A stretch of 64,000 nucleotides of DNA from Capitella teleta (Eukaryota; Annelida; Polychaeta; Capitellidae): positions 548,044 to 612,043 of the forward strand of contig KB300511.1 of the NCBI GenBank assembly GCA_000328365.1, given 5' to 3'. The notes beneath the pieces are model-generated. The model saw only the letters and a program-made list of their open reading frames with translations. It made no database searches and was not told the origin of the DNA. Position numbers and translations under genes: made by a program. Positions 38,538 to 49,924 of the stretch are shown here, piece after piece. Numbering within the stretch: position 1 is the stretch's first letter; every line of letters begins with the position of its first letter.

Positions 38538-39401
38538 ATGACGTCGACTAGAGCTCTCAACCTGGAACAGGTCGTCAAGGACTGGGCATGGAGGCGTTTC
38601 GAGAAGCGGGCCACCAAGAAAGAGCTGCGACTGTTGGCGAAAGAGCGAAAAGTAAGCGAAGGAATGTCCGGGGGAGGAGTGGGCGGAGCTTACATCGGAT
38701 TACAGATAGACTGGTCGGAGGTGGTGTTTGTGGATACCACTGACTGGGCACACGTAGCAGACTCTGATAACCACAACGAGAGCACGCACAGTGGTAATGT
38801 CCTCTTCCAAACCAAATTCACCAACAATACGCAAGAAGCGCAGGAATACACAATGCGCACTGAAAAAACCACAACATCCACAGCGAGCACAGAAATCGAA
38901 ACCTGCCTCACGAAAGGGATTGAGATTGGAGTGACGCTGAAATCGCCGTGTGAGGTGTTTGAAGCCAGTGCTGGATACAAACGAGAGATGAGTTTAACCA
39001 ACGTGCACGGAGAGACATTTGAAGAGGAGTTGAATTGGGGCGTTGAGAGTTTGATTCGGGTGAAAGCGAGACATGAGGCAGAAGCAGCGCTGATCGTGGA
39101 TGAGAAAAAACAGAATGGAGACTTCATCGTTCACACGGAAATCAGCGGAACCGTGTTTGTGAAATTCACGAACACGCGTGACAAGAATGAAATCATCATG
39201 CAGACGGGTCACACAATCGCTGATATCGTCGAAGAATTCCTTGAAAAGCAGCGTCGCAAAGGTCATCAGATGGAGTTCGCAGAGGTGCGGGCTGAGAGGG
39301 AGGGAGCGGAGAAGAAGGTGTTCGTGAAGACAAAAGGGAGGTGTAATTTCAGATACGGCATTCGTCAGGAAATCAGGGTTGACCAGAAACTCATTGAGTG
39401 A
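38538..39401 (+). CDS. Aerolysin-like (ETX/MTX2-type) protein, 287 residues
   Basis: A single open coding exon. ATG at 38538 directly follows the splice acceptor CATTGCAG, and this ATG is preferred over any upstream codon. The N-terminal 45 residues are Lys/Arg-rich and helical. A beta-rich body follows, with the Thr/Ser-alternating stretch TMRTEKTTTSTASTEIET and then GIEIGVTLKSP, the pattern of the insertion region in aerolysin/ETX-MTX2 beta-pore proteins. ISGTVFVKFTN follows. There is no signal peptide or long hydrophobic segment, so it is made as a soluble protein. Animal relatives are linked to defence or membrane damage. The frame looks whole. The 3' flank has a 17-bp pyrimidine repeat (39468-39533). 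Family assignment rests on pattern only; a different beta-sandwich family is possible. Confidence 0.65.
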   Translation: MTSTRALNLEQVVKDWAWRRFEKRATKKELRLLAKERKVSEGMSGGGVGGAYIGLQIDWSEVVFVDTTDWAHVADSDNHNESTHSGNVLFQTKFTNNTQEAQEYTMRTEKTTTSTASTEIETCLTKGIEIGVTLKSPCEVFEASAGYKREMSLTNVHGETFEEELNWGVESLIRVKARHEAEAALIVDEKKQNGDFIVHTEISGTVFVKFTNTRDKNEIIMQTGHTIADIVEEFLEKQRRKGHQMEFAEVRAEREGAEKKVFVKTKGRCNFRYGIRQEIRVDQKLIE

Positions 39402-39467
39402 ATTTTTTTTTTCTGGAAGATGATCATAGAAGTCGTTGGTGCTGCTTGTTTTGCTAATTTCATTAAC

Positions 39468-39533
39468 TCTGAGCCTTTTTTTTTCTGAGCCTTTTTTTTT
39501 CTGAGCCTTTTTTTTTCTGAGCCTGCTTCTTTT
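39468..39533. repeat. 17-bp tandem repeat in 3' flank
   Basis: Three to four copies of TCTGAGCC plus nine T residues, in the presumed 3' UTR of the aerolysin-like gene. A poly-A signal AATAAA follows near 39760. Confidence 0.85.
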
Positions 39534-40232
39534 TCCAGTCAAACCTCACTTATCTGACCTCTCTCTTTATCTTAATTTAATTACATAATTAGCTACATTT
39601 GGAGCAAGATTTTCGACTGCAATGCTGCCGTTTCCATTAAAACAGAGGTCAGATTTGCTGGCTGCATTAATTTATTGTTTTGCAATGATACTCATAACTA
39701 TATTTGCATTATTTTATCGCACAGAAATATTAAATTTATTGTCTCGTAGAAATGCAATTAAATAAACTATATACTCGGAGCATAAAAAGAGCTTTGCAGT
39801 AATTTTTTTATCATTGGCTGAGTCAACAGTTCCTCTTGCTACGCTGTATCATGAAGAATATTGTATCTGAAACGCATAATTTTTAGTGCTAAAAATTATT
39901 ATATTTGCTATTGAATTTATCTAATAAATGAAAAACATGTCTGAATTATATTTATTTATTCTGAATACGCACACACACCTGCTTTGGTTTATGAAGAAAA
40001 AGCCACACAAAAACTAGACTAGAGAACAAATACTAGTTAATGAGAACAAATACTAGTTAATAATTCAAACAACTTTGATAGGGTTTGCCAAGAGAAAATT
40101 CAGTCATTTGGATAATAGAGGAACAAAGTATATCAGTATAAAAAGAGAGTATTATAAGCAGAGAAAATACAAGCAGGTAGTGTGAACATAAAAACCATCT
40201 CTTTCTGAAGACATTCTGTGGATAGCTCAGGT

Positions 40233-40790
40233 TCACTGGCGGATGAAATAATTAGCATGTTCATTCCACGATCCACCGTCTGCCTTGAACAACTGGAGGA
40301 TAATTGTGTCCTTTTCAGCCTATAGAAAAAAAAAGTAACACAAATTAATTCAGTCTATGAGAGCTATGAAAGGTGGCTGACCCTCCAGTTGGACTTATCA
40401 GGGTCCATGTCCTCTGGGAGACTCTTCCTGTATTCATAATTGACAGGATCGCCATTCTTTGGTTTCACTTCAATTCTAACGTCCAATGACCTATAATAGG
40501 ATTAAATAGTCTAGTTTTTCCCCTTGGTGCAAAATAATAAAAAAAAACTCACGCTCGCTGGAAATTCGCATGGACCTCAGCATTGCTGGGTTTTGCACTT
40601 CCTGCAAAGGAGAAAGTGGCCACTTTGAGGCCTTTCACATCGAGGAAGATGCTGCAATAATCTTTATTGGTTTTCTTGTCTTTCTGGTTGTCCTTGAAAT
40701 CAACTGAAATTTTGATGGAATATATTTCTAGTTGAGATAAGAAGATGGCATACCTGGCGAAGGGTACTTGGCTCCCCCACTGGCTGACAT
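40233..40790 (-). CDS. Small CS-domain (p23/SGT1-like fold) protein, 127 residues
   Basis: Four minus-strand exons, 40790-40754, 40703-40553, 40490-40382 and 40319-40233, all GT/AG and in frame. The start has an ideal Kozak context (GCCGCCATGT). The pattern of a CS domain runs from about residue 27: FLDVKGLKVATFSF, NAEVHANFQRASLDVRIEV, SLPEDMDPDKSNWRAEKDT, IILQLFKADGGSW. CS domains bind HSP90 or act as co-chaperone modules, as in p23, SGT1 and CacyBP. No TPR, SGS or CHORD domain is attached. It is convergent with the aerolysin-like gene, with 830 bp between the stops. A promoter-like region lies at 41990-42210. Confidence 0.75.
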
Positions 40791-41458
40791 GGCGGCCAAT
40801 AATACCCGCAGTGAATGGGGTAATCAAGGAAGGTTAAACCTACAAATAGAAGAACATGAACAATGTGATAACCTAAGTAGCTGTGATCACTGAAGTTGTT
40901 CAATTGCATCAATGATCTAGCATTTTACAATTAGGCCTTCCCTGAATTGAGAAATTCAAAGTCAAAAGTGAAAGACAATTGAGTTTCCTTAAATCTGTCT
41001 GTGAGTAATTACACTTACAGTGGATTATTAAAGAGAAATAGCAGTGACTTGAATTCACACGCTTCTCTAACTTCAACTCGGTTATTTGAAATGCAGTCCG
41101 AAGTCTGGAGTCAATAATCAATAATCAATGACAAACGTGCACTGATGTCGAGATTCGAGTAGCACAGATTCCCAGAAGTGAAAGTGAATTTTAATTATTT
41201 TTATTAGGCCAACAACTGGTGAACATCAGAATAATAATTAATCATTAAGCATGATGAGTTCAATCAATTCCAGTGAAACCTCCTGCGGAATAAGACTAAT
41301 GTATAGAATTAATAAATGGGAGAAATTGTTCATACTATTCAAAACAAGTTCAACTTCAAGTTGACAACTTATCGGTGTTGCCAACTTGAGCGATAATATC
41401 AGGTTTTCGGTTGAACAAATCATAACGGACTAGGAACTAAATCATAGCGCATCAAAAT

Positions 41459-41693
41459 NNNNNNNNNNNNNNNNNNNNNNNNNNNNNNNNNNNNNNNNNN
41501 NNNNNNNNNNNNNNNNNNNNNNNNNNNNNNNNNNNNNNNNNNNNNNNNNNNNNNNNNNNNNNNNNNNNNNNNNNNNNNNNNNNNNNNNNNNNNNNNNNNN
41601 NNNNNNNNNNNNNNNNNNNNNNNNNNNNNNNNNNNNNNNNNNNNNNNNNNNNNNNNNNNNNNNNNNNNNNNNNNNNNNNNNNNNNNNNNNNNN
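41459..41693. other. Assembly gap (235 N)
   Basis: Unknown bases between the CS-domain gene and its likely promoter. Any 5' exon of that gene could lie here. Confidence 1.
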
Positions 41694-41989
41694 CCTGGCC
41701 CACACAAGGAATATCATCGCTAACGATTTCGCGGGAGATATAATGCTAATTAGGCGTGACGTCAGTCGCTGTGATGAAACACCGAGTTCCCCATCTTTTA
41801 CAATGGGCCTCGTCATATCACCGTGTCCTGCGACTAAACCCCTTGCTATTTTTTTATTTTCTTTTCGGAAATAGATAGAATAATCATTTTGCCACCAGTC
41901 AGGCGCAAACAAAAAATATTTTTCGCCATTTTTCTTATTTTAACAAGCGATTTTCTAGGACACCTACCACGTTTCTCATCCTGAAACAG

Positions 41990-42210
41990 TAAAAAGGTCA
42001 GCCAGAGTGCACCACGCATGCGCTTTCGTTTCGTAAACAACAAAGATGTCCTTTAATGGCGAAGATGCTCTGCTCTGATTGGCTGAAATCGATAGCTTCA
42101 CGAGGGGAACGGGACCAATCAGCCATCAGCCAAACCAAGCCATCAGCTGACGTTTGCCTCCTATACTTCGCAATGGAAGCCATTTTCCCATAGGCGCAAT
42201 GCTAACCCCG
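41990..42210 (-). promoter_or_regulatory. Promoter-like segment with CCAAT, NRF1-like and YY1-like motifs
   Basis: Contains CGCATGCGC (NRF1-like, about 42015), GATTGGCTG (42078) and ACCAATCAG (42113) as CCAAT boxes in both orientations, and AAGCCATTTT (42177). It lies 1.2 kb upstream of the minus-strand CS-domain start, across an assembly gap, so that gene is the best candidate target. Confidence 0.4.
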
Positions 42211-42368
42211 ATATTCGGAATGCATTATTTCCTTACGCTTGCATCCAGGCAGGGTGTTCTTGGCACGGAATGCTATCAATTGGTGCTATGAGTCAATAGA
42301 ACATCACTTAAAATTTAGTTCCCCATCCCTTTAAATCGTTATTTCTTATTTTCATCTATTATATTGTG

Positions 42369-42496
42369 GCGAACCCACAAACGTGCTTGTAAGACGACGT
42401 GTCACAATTTCTTCTTTGTCGATTTCGTCTATTCGCGATATAATATGTTGACGGAGAAATAAAGTGGCCAGTATTATCGAGTCTTCTCAACACACG
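42369..42496 (-). repeat. Dispersed repeat, right copy of an inverted pair
   Basis: Reverse-complement match to 37852-37980 (blocks GAACCCACAAACGTGCTTGT and AAGTGGCCAGTATTATCGAG). Copies differ by scattered substitutions and small indels. Confidence 0.8.
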
Positions 42497-42764
42497 TTTC
42501 CGAGTCTCTACAATATAATTACATCGTGTATAATGGTGTATTACTTCATCGGGGATCACATTCGTAATTCTTATTTAATCCTTTAGTGTGTTTGTATCTC
42601 CAACAATGTGGTCAAAACTAAAACAAACAAAAAACAAGCTTAATCTATTTTAAGAAATGAAATGATGATATATCTTTAATTTCTGACAACTGTTGAATGA
42701 CTATCAAGAGGGAGATTTGGAATGGAATTTTAAAGGTTATTTGAGCTTATATTAACATACGATG

Positions 42765-43620
42765 AGAGGAAGCTTACAAATCTAAAACACGATGAGCTTC
42801 GAGGTCATAACATTTTAACAGTGGTGCAATAAAGCGTGAATGTGTGCGTGGAGGCAGTTTCAGTAGCCTTCTGATACACTTCCTCCAGAAAGTGTAAAAA
42901 CTGTAAAGTGCGCTAAAGTCCCACAGAGAGCAGCCATAATATGACGCGCAGAACGTGCGAAACAAGTGTCGTGTGACATCTAAGGAGCAATGGTTAAAAC
43001 GTGAGTATGTTCAGTCTACTGCAGAACTCCGTTTTGGCCTTTATTATGGTAGCACCGCAGGGTTTTATTTCCACAATGTGCCCAAGATGGCTTGCTTCCG
43101 AGGATGGTAACACCGTGTAACGTAACGGTCTGCTCTCTCCTGTTCCATATAACGATACTCAATCTATTGGCGCTGTTAAATTTCACATGGAATTGGTTAG
43201 AAAAATCCTCGCATTTGTTCAGCATTCTTTCCATCGCCTCACGAGATGGGGCTATCAGAGCAACATCATCTGCATATAGCATATATGGCTCCAGCATATT
43301 AGTGTCAGATGTAGCATCCCACTTCTGAATATTCCAGTTTCTTCAGAAGCTCTTCCATGTATACACGGAAGAGCACTGGTTATACTAACACAGCACCTTG
43401 TTCACTCTGTTCTTGCAGCTAAAGCTCGCGGATTCGGGCCGCTCCATCTCACAGTCATCGTCTGTGTGATGTATATCACTGACATCAGTTTCGTCGCCGT
43501 CGGATAGAGGTTTCTTTTTAGTTGGAGATTAAACAATTTGGCGTGGTGGACGCGATCAAATGCCTTTTATGCATCAGGCAGCATCACCAAGCAGTCCTGA
43601 CATATGGTCGATCATAACGT
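42765..43620 (-). mobile_element. LINE ORF2 remnant (L2/CR1-like)
   Basis: Minus-strand frames in order: KAFDRVHHAKLFNLQLKR, then IYITQTMTVRW, then YMLYADDVALIAPSREAMER (intact YADD box), VKFNSANRLSIVIW, YGCSLWDFS and FYTFWRKCIRRLLKLPPRTH. The catalytic box survives but frames change several times. It is related to 11280-12095. A SINE lies about 90 bp beyond its 5' side. Confidence 0.8.
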
Positions 43621-43710
43621 ACTATGAACAGAGACCATCGCTCACACCGGTTTTTTTTATTTTATTTTTTATTGCTTCCACATTGTGACTGGCTCACCAT
43701 CATTTTTTAG

Positions 43711-44035
43711 GGGCACCGGGTAGCGCAGTGGGTTAAACCGCTGACTACAATCCTATGACGACCGTGGGGGTTGACGTCCCGGGTTCGAGACCCGATCAGG
43801 CCACGGGCGTTATGATTGTGAATTACAATTGTAATTCTTCGGTGACTCTGCAGTGCTGCCCAACTGCGTAACAAGGCGGGGCGCTGTGTACTACTGTCTA
43901 TGGTGGTATGCAGGATAAAGAACCCTTGGGATTTATCGATAAGAGTAGGGGGAAACCCTTCCCGGGCCTTCTGTTCTGGCGCCCGTATCACCCGAACGGG
44001 TTGGGTGGAGCCGTAAAACCCCAATCACTCACTCA
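43711..44035 (+). mobile_element. tRNA-derived SINE with 13-bp target duplication
   Basis: The tRNA-like head has A box TAGCGCAGTGGG (43721-43732) and B box GGGTTCGAGACCC (about 43781-43793). The body includes GGATAAAGAACCCTTGGGAT and CACCCGAACGGGTTGGGTGG and ends in TCAC repeats. CTCACCATCATTT occurs immediately before (43693-43705) and after (44036-44048), a target-site duplication. It is a full-length copy of the family seen at 59035-59205. Confidence 0.85.
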
Positions 44036-44461
44036 CTCACCATCATTTATGTGTGTTATTTCGAGACGTTTCTATGGACAAGCGAACTGTCCATTTCGAA
44101 ATTTAAAAATATTTATCAACTTTAGGTACTCAGAACTGGAAAAGCCCATGAACGCGGGGGATTATTAAACAATTGAGCTCATAAGGATCGAAATTAATTT
44201 CCTTTTCACTTTTTGGCAAATTATTGATATATATTTACTTCGTGTTCTTATATCTAGTTTCCAATTTTGCTTCAATCATTTTCGCCATGCTGTTAATATG
44301 GGCTCAATATTATAATATAATATTATAATATTTCTTAAATCCTAAAGGAAGCAACCGTAGAACGACGAGCAATTCCCCCCAAAAAACCTAACTTAATATG
44401 CAAAGGATCATACCATCACTCATCACTCTTTTCCAATGAGTTCATGTCATCGCATCTCATA

Positions 44462-44727
44462 TGAATGAATGAATGAATGAATGAATGAATGAATGAATGA
44501 ATGAATAAATGAATGAATGAATGAATGAATGAATGAATGCATGAATGCATGAATGAATCAATGAATCAATGAATCAATGAATCAATGAATCAATGAATCA
44601 ATGAATGAATCAAAAAATCAATGAATCAATGAACGAATGAATGAATCAATGAATGAATCAATGAATCGATGAATGAATGAATCAATCAATCAATCAATCA
44701 ATGAATCAATCAATCAATCAATCAATG

Positions 44728-44798
<71 letters not shown>

Positions 44799-44870
44799 GA
44801 ATCAATCAATCAATGAATCAATCAATCAATCAATCAATGAATCAATCAATCAAGGAATCAATGAATGGTG
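44462..44870. repeat. Tetranucleotide satellite (ATGA/ATCA), about 410 bp
   Basis: The array starts as pure GAATGAAT, passes through mixed GAATCAAT and ends as mostly TCAATCAA. It reads open in some frames (Met-Asn-Gln-Ser-Ile-Asn-Gln-Ser) by periodicity alone, with no evidence of a gene. Confidence 0.95.
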
Positions 44871-45184
44871 CCTAACGGCAGATTAACACTTACAGTGTCA
44901 TATTAGTGCCTCCGCATCTCATATGATATGTATACTCAAAACCTCATTTATAAGTCGCTGTTTGCTATCAATAAAATCATTGTAAAATAAAATCGTATAA
45001 TGTCTGTTACGTCTTTATAGTTGTGACCCATTCATTAATTTATACATAATTAATAAGTCAGTGTAGTGCTCTGTTATCATGATCGTCAACGTCTGACGTG
45101 TGTGTGTACTTGTATGCCTGCCGTGTTTCACCTGTGCATTGGATGGTGTTTCCGTGTGACGCCGAGTGATGCAGAGTTGCGCAG

Positions 45185-47075
45185 TGGATCATGCAGAATA
45201 AGGTGAATGCAGTCAGCGTGAAGCTGTCCCCGCTGACACTGAGGAATCCCGAGCAGTGGTTTTGCCATGCAGAAGCCAAGTTCAGGCTCTCTGCATGGGA
45301 TCAAGAATCAGGTGACCATTGCTGATCATGCACTAAGCGTTATGCCAGATGAAGTTCTCGACCCTTTGGATGCTTAGATGGAGAAGCAGGATACACACCT
45401 AGAACATAAATCCGGCATCATGAAGCTTTTTTCACACTCGCCCAGTGAACGTGCCCAGTGCATCCTCGCCTTGGTTGGACAGCCTCTGGGAGACTCTACC
45501 GTCAAAGAGGCATGGAGCGAGATTGAAGCTCTGGCAAAGTTGCCAACTAAGGAGGATGAGCTCCCCAAGCGTGTCAGCATCAATCGGGAAATCCTCCTAC
45601 TGAGACTTCCAAAAGATGTCAGACAAGCTATTCCGGATGCCAACATCATGTGCATTGTCCGAGCTGGTCGACGTTGCAGATAAACTCCTGCAGGCAAAGA
45701 AAATATCTTCAACCGATCACAATGTGTTCAGCATGGATGTAAAAGCTGATGCTGTTGTACGGCAACGCAAGACTGTGTCGAGGCCGTCGTTTATATCCCG
45801 CGCACAGAGCAGAGAGAGATCAACAGAAGGCAAGCTGTGCTTTCATCCTTTCTGGCTCGGAGATCGGTCGACCAAGTGTGTTCTTGGATGTCCGCACTGG
45901 GCAACAAACGAGCCTGCAGGTCGCCGTTGATGGTGTCCGCACCTCCTCTACCCCCACGCCATAGACCAGGGGTTTATGCTGAAAGACGAGATATCCGGCC
46001 AAAAACTTTCTAGTTGACACCGGCACTCTCATCTCTGTGTTCGCTGCTACACCGTCGGATCCTTCTTCTACATCAAACAGCACGATGTCACTCATTGCTG
46101 CCAATGGCAGCCACATCAAGACTTCCATGTTATCCAGGTCAGGTTCAATGGACACCGCTACTCATGGTGTTTCGCTGTGGCGGATGTAAACAGATCGCTA
46201 CTGGGAACTGATTTTCAGTCGGCCAACAACCTCTTCGTTGACACCTGGAATCGTCGTCTTCTGGACTGCCAGACGTTCCAGGACCTCTCTGTGCAATCCA
46301 TACCTTCAGACATCTCTGAATCCATCAGCTGTGTCTCTTCTCCAAACACTCAACTCGCAAAAAAAAAAATCAAAAAAAAAAAATCAAAAAAAAAAATCCG
46401 GTGGTCTGCAAGCAAGAACTCAAGCAAATCATTGCATGGGAAAGCCGCGAAACATGGCATATCCCATCATATCAAAACAACAAGCCGACCAACTCACCAG
46501 AAGTTCCCCAGCCTAACACCTCAGAAACTCGAGATGGCAAAGCAATGCTTTGCAGATATGGTGAAAATGGGAATCTGCAAACGGGAAGGCAGTTCTTAGG
46601 GCGCTCCGTTACACAAGGTCACCGGGTGGTGACTACAGATTACTGAACGAACAGACGAAACCTGATTGTTAAGCCTACCCGGTTCCCAACATTGCGGACC
46701 TAATGAATGTCTTACACGGAGCAAAAAAATTCTGAAAAATAGACTTGCTGAAAGGATACTTCCAAATTACAATGAATCCGGAGGAAGCATCAAAGACTGT
46801 CATTATAACTCTGTTTGGATCCTTTGCTTTTTACTATACTCTCTTTGGTCTGCAAAGGGCCGGTGCAACATTCCAGCGGTTGATGGACCAAATCTTTGCA
46901 ACCTGCAAATTGTCACAGTGTACATCGACGACATCTTGATATTCAGCCCCAACCCTCAAGACCATCAGCAGCACGTGCGTCTAGTCCCCTGGTACCCACA
47001 ACGTATACTACTTGGCTCAAAATTCGGTTCCGCTCAAATTTTTCTATTGCTGACGTCACCCAACAAATAGCTGGT
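45185..47075 (+). mobile_element. Ty3/gypsy-type LTR retrotransposon fossil
   Basis: Parts in the expected order are a gag-like segment (about 45190-45700), a protease-like segment (about 46000-46220) and a reverse-transcriptase-like segment (about 46480-46970). I see no integrase and no LTRs, so the ends are approximate. It is broken in many places and looks moderately old. An A-rich simple repeat lies inside it near 46360-46400. Confidence 0.75.
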
Positions 47076-47421
47076 TTAGACCACTTGTGCATATAATCTC
47101 ATGAAAATAAAAGATATACATATTATATTATGGGGTTTGCCATACACAACAATGACAATAAATTATATGACATATAAGAGAAAGAATCTTTAAAAATATT
47201 CTTCCTCTATGATAATATTACATGTACATGTAACTGGAACATACCATAATATTATAGTTGAAATTAGTCTCAGACCAAGCGTAAAAACCAGTTAACCGTA
47301 TGGAAATGATAGGCAGTGCATAAGCAAGTGGATATTACATGTACAGAGTATTGCATTAGTGTGGCTGGGTTGGGAACTTGTGATTTTGCCGCAAGTGATT
47401 GCGCGTTTAAGCTGCTGCTAG

Positions 47422-47875
47422 TAGACCCCGGAGTCGACTGCGCTAAAGCATTCCAACTGACTCGGATTATAATCGGCTGACTTGGCGACTTAGTCGGCAT
47501 TTAATAATAGACTTGGCTTCTCTTAGAATCGACTTAATTGGCGACTTTCCATAAGTATTCCCGCATGCCGTGAATTATATTAATGCATGAAGTGATATCA
47601 CATGTACATGCATATTACATGTACAAGCAAATTCGAAAATGAAAGAAGTAGGGGGGCTTAATTATTAGAATGAGACGTTTCCCTCAATATTATTATTACT
47701 AGTATGTCTGCAGACTACAAGCTCAATAACATTGGGTACTAATGGTATATAAAAAGGATTTGATAATACGAATTTGTACGATGAAGAATACAATAAAATT
47801 AAACCGTGTTTTTTCAATAAAGGGATCTAGCAGGACCCCACCTCTCTCCCTTTTCATCACTTTCGTAAGTTTCTA

Positions 47876-47911
<36 letters not shown>

Positions 47912-48411
47912 TAACAAAATAAACTCTTCCATTAGGGGTGTGAGGTTCAAGTGCTCCCTACATGCTAGCCGTGCCACTCCTTTAGGCTGGCTTCTGCGTC
48001 GCTTCGAAAGCGGCTGCCTATATGCCTACTACATGTACTGCATGCACGTGTACACTTTCTGCCTCAAATGTGGAAGAGTCCAAATGGATATATATTTGAG
48101 GGGTGTTACGTTTTTGCTTCGATATTTTCTCAAATGTGGAAGAGTCCAAATGGATATATATTTGAGGGGTGTTACGTTTTTGCTTCGATATTTTCTTACA
48201 TGTATACAACTGTATTTATTTCATTTTATTCAAATATTTCCGGCGGCGACTTGCGTTTTTTTTTATTTTTTTTATTTTTTTTATTTTTATTTTTTTTATT
48301 TTTATTTTTTTAATCAGCGACTAAGTCGACCCAGTCGAAGCATTTCGACTTGACTCGACTTGAAACTCAAACGACTGTCTTAGCGACTAAATCTGCGTGA
48401 CTCCGGGTCTA
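47422..48411 (+). mobile_element. Complete-looking non-autonomous hAT-like element (990 bp)
   Basis: The left terminus TAGACCCCGGAGTCGACT pairs with the reverse complement of the right end (TAGACCCGGAGTCACGC). The flanks GCTGCTAG (47414-47421) and TCTGCTAG (48412-48419) match at 7 of 8 bases, the 8-bp target duplication expected of hAT. Subterminal regions are packed with AGTCGAC/CGACTT words. Inside are a poly-A tract (about 47877-47909) and a 66-bp tandem duplication. There is no transposase frame. Fragments with the same terminus lie at 7015, 13410 and 15295. Confidence 0.72.
48063..48194. repeat. 66-bp perfect tandem duplication
   Basis: Two adjacent identical 66-bp units beginning CTCAAATGTGGAAGAGTCC, inside the hAT-like element. 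Their identity suggests a recent duplication. Confidence 0.95.
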
Positions 48412-48419
48412 TCTGCTAG

Positions 48420-49924
48420 CTCGGTTTGGTAAACAGAAATGCGACAGCAAAGAAAACCCACATCACAACCCATGCAGCTATATGGGCACAATATTTCATT
48501 GTTTCGCTAACTACCTAGAATGCGGTACCGTCGCAAGTTAGCAATCGGAGAGGCGCGTTTCTTGTTCACTTCAGTGTATCCTTAACTGAAGAAGGCCGTG
48601 TGAGTGGATCGCCCCCTCAACTTGTGTGTCACTGGCCACGTATTTAACGGGGTTGCGGATGGCATCAAGCACTAAAAGACATCTTGTGCGACGGACGATA
48701 TAGTGCTTCATTGCGGTTACTGACTCACAGGTGAGATTGGCCCATTCTGCATTAAGTGTATTCATCTATAAGAGTATAAATAATTGGGTTGGAAGTTTAT
48801 TATTATTAATATACATGTATATGGTTATTTCCCTTGTTTGGGCGTATTCTTTCCGAGGAAGGTTGATTTTCGCAGTCTCTGTTACTTTACTATGTGTATA
48901 GTTAAAGTGCAATGCAAATATAAAATAATGTAAATAACTTTGAACTATCAATTAATCCGTCAGAGGCGGTGGTGAATATATATAGAGAAGACAAATCAGA
49001 GCTTGAAGCACTTGGTTAATACTGTGGTCAACGGGGTAAATACTTTAGCTTTGGTTTCGGGAATATTTACTAGAAATTATTTCGGTTCGATAATTATTTC
49101 CCCAGAACTTCACAATACTTTATAACAACATGTATAGCTTTCGACTGACTGGTCGGATTATTGCGCAGGAAGTGACACCACCAATTAAGCATCTACTGAA
49201 GACTGCTCCTAAGTCATGCAGAGGAAACATTGATTCTCTGATTCAGACCTCCCTTTCATGAAAATGCAAGAGTTCAATGCGGACATCAATCACATTTTCT
49301 GCGGTATGGCTGTAGACTGCGCAGCAAATGTATAAAAGGGAATTAATTGCTTTGCGTGGGAGGAAGAAGTCGTAGAACAAGTAATCAGTGAATAAGTAAC
49401 CTTGATATTTCCGGCTGTACTCGACTTGTAGTGCGAGTACGTGGGCTCACTATGACGAACATTGCCTCTGGCACTTTGGTCCTGATCTCTTTATTGGGCA
49501 TGATGGAACATTTTCCATTAGTTTCTAGAGCTTCTTTTGGCCTATCAAATGTGTCAGCATCGAATTCCTTCGTCAGTGGCTCAATTAGTGGAAGGTCGAA
49601 TTAGTACATGCGTGTACATACAGTATCAGTTGAGGGATGCCTGACTATTATTCATCTATCAAACCTGGATGAGAGTTGTCTATTAACAATCGATTCTAGA
49701 TCGAATATCAAACTGAAGCAACTGAAATGGTATGAAATCGAAGCGTCAGAAACACCTTATTTTGTTAGTCTCTCTTTCAGCTGTAGATTTTCCCCAGTTG
49801 TTTCGTCTCGATTCCCCTTCCCTCAAATTACAACTGACAACTGTCAAGCGAGTAGTGTATAATCCAAACAGAAATAAGAGAAATAAATACTTGATATTGT
49901 TAGCCTAACATGTCGTGCTGCTCC
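48420..49924. other. Intergenic, no gene supported
   Basis: No exon chain is supported. A plus-strand ATG at 49453 opens a hydrophobic start (MTNIASGTLVLISLLGMM) that could be a signal-peptide exon, but I find no partner exon. Confidence 0.3.

Noticed and set aside
38532-38540. Start of the aerolysin-like protein upstream of 38538
   Set aside because: The codon at 38532 is TTG inside a splice acceptor; the ATG at 38538 is the proper start.
44677-44886. Open frame of Met-Asn-Gln-Ser-Ile repeats
   Set aside because: It is the direct translation of a tetranucleotide satellite; periodicity alone keeps the frame open.
49453-49600. Signal-peptide-like start at 49453
   Set aside because: A hydrophobic start and a possible donor exist, but no downstream exon in matching phase was found.
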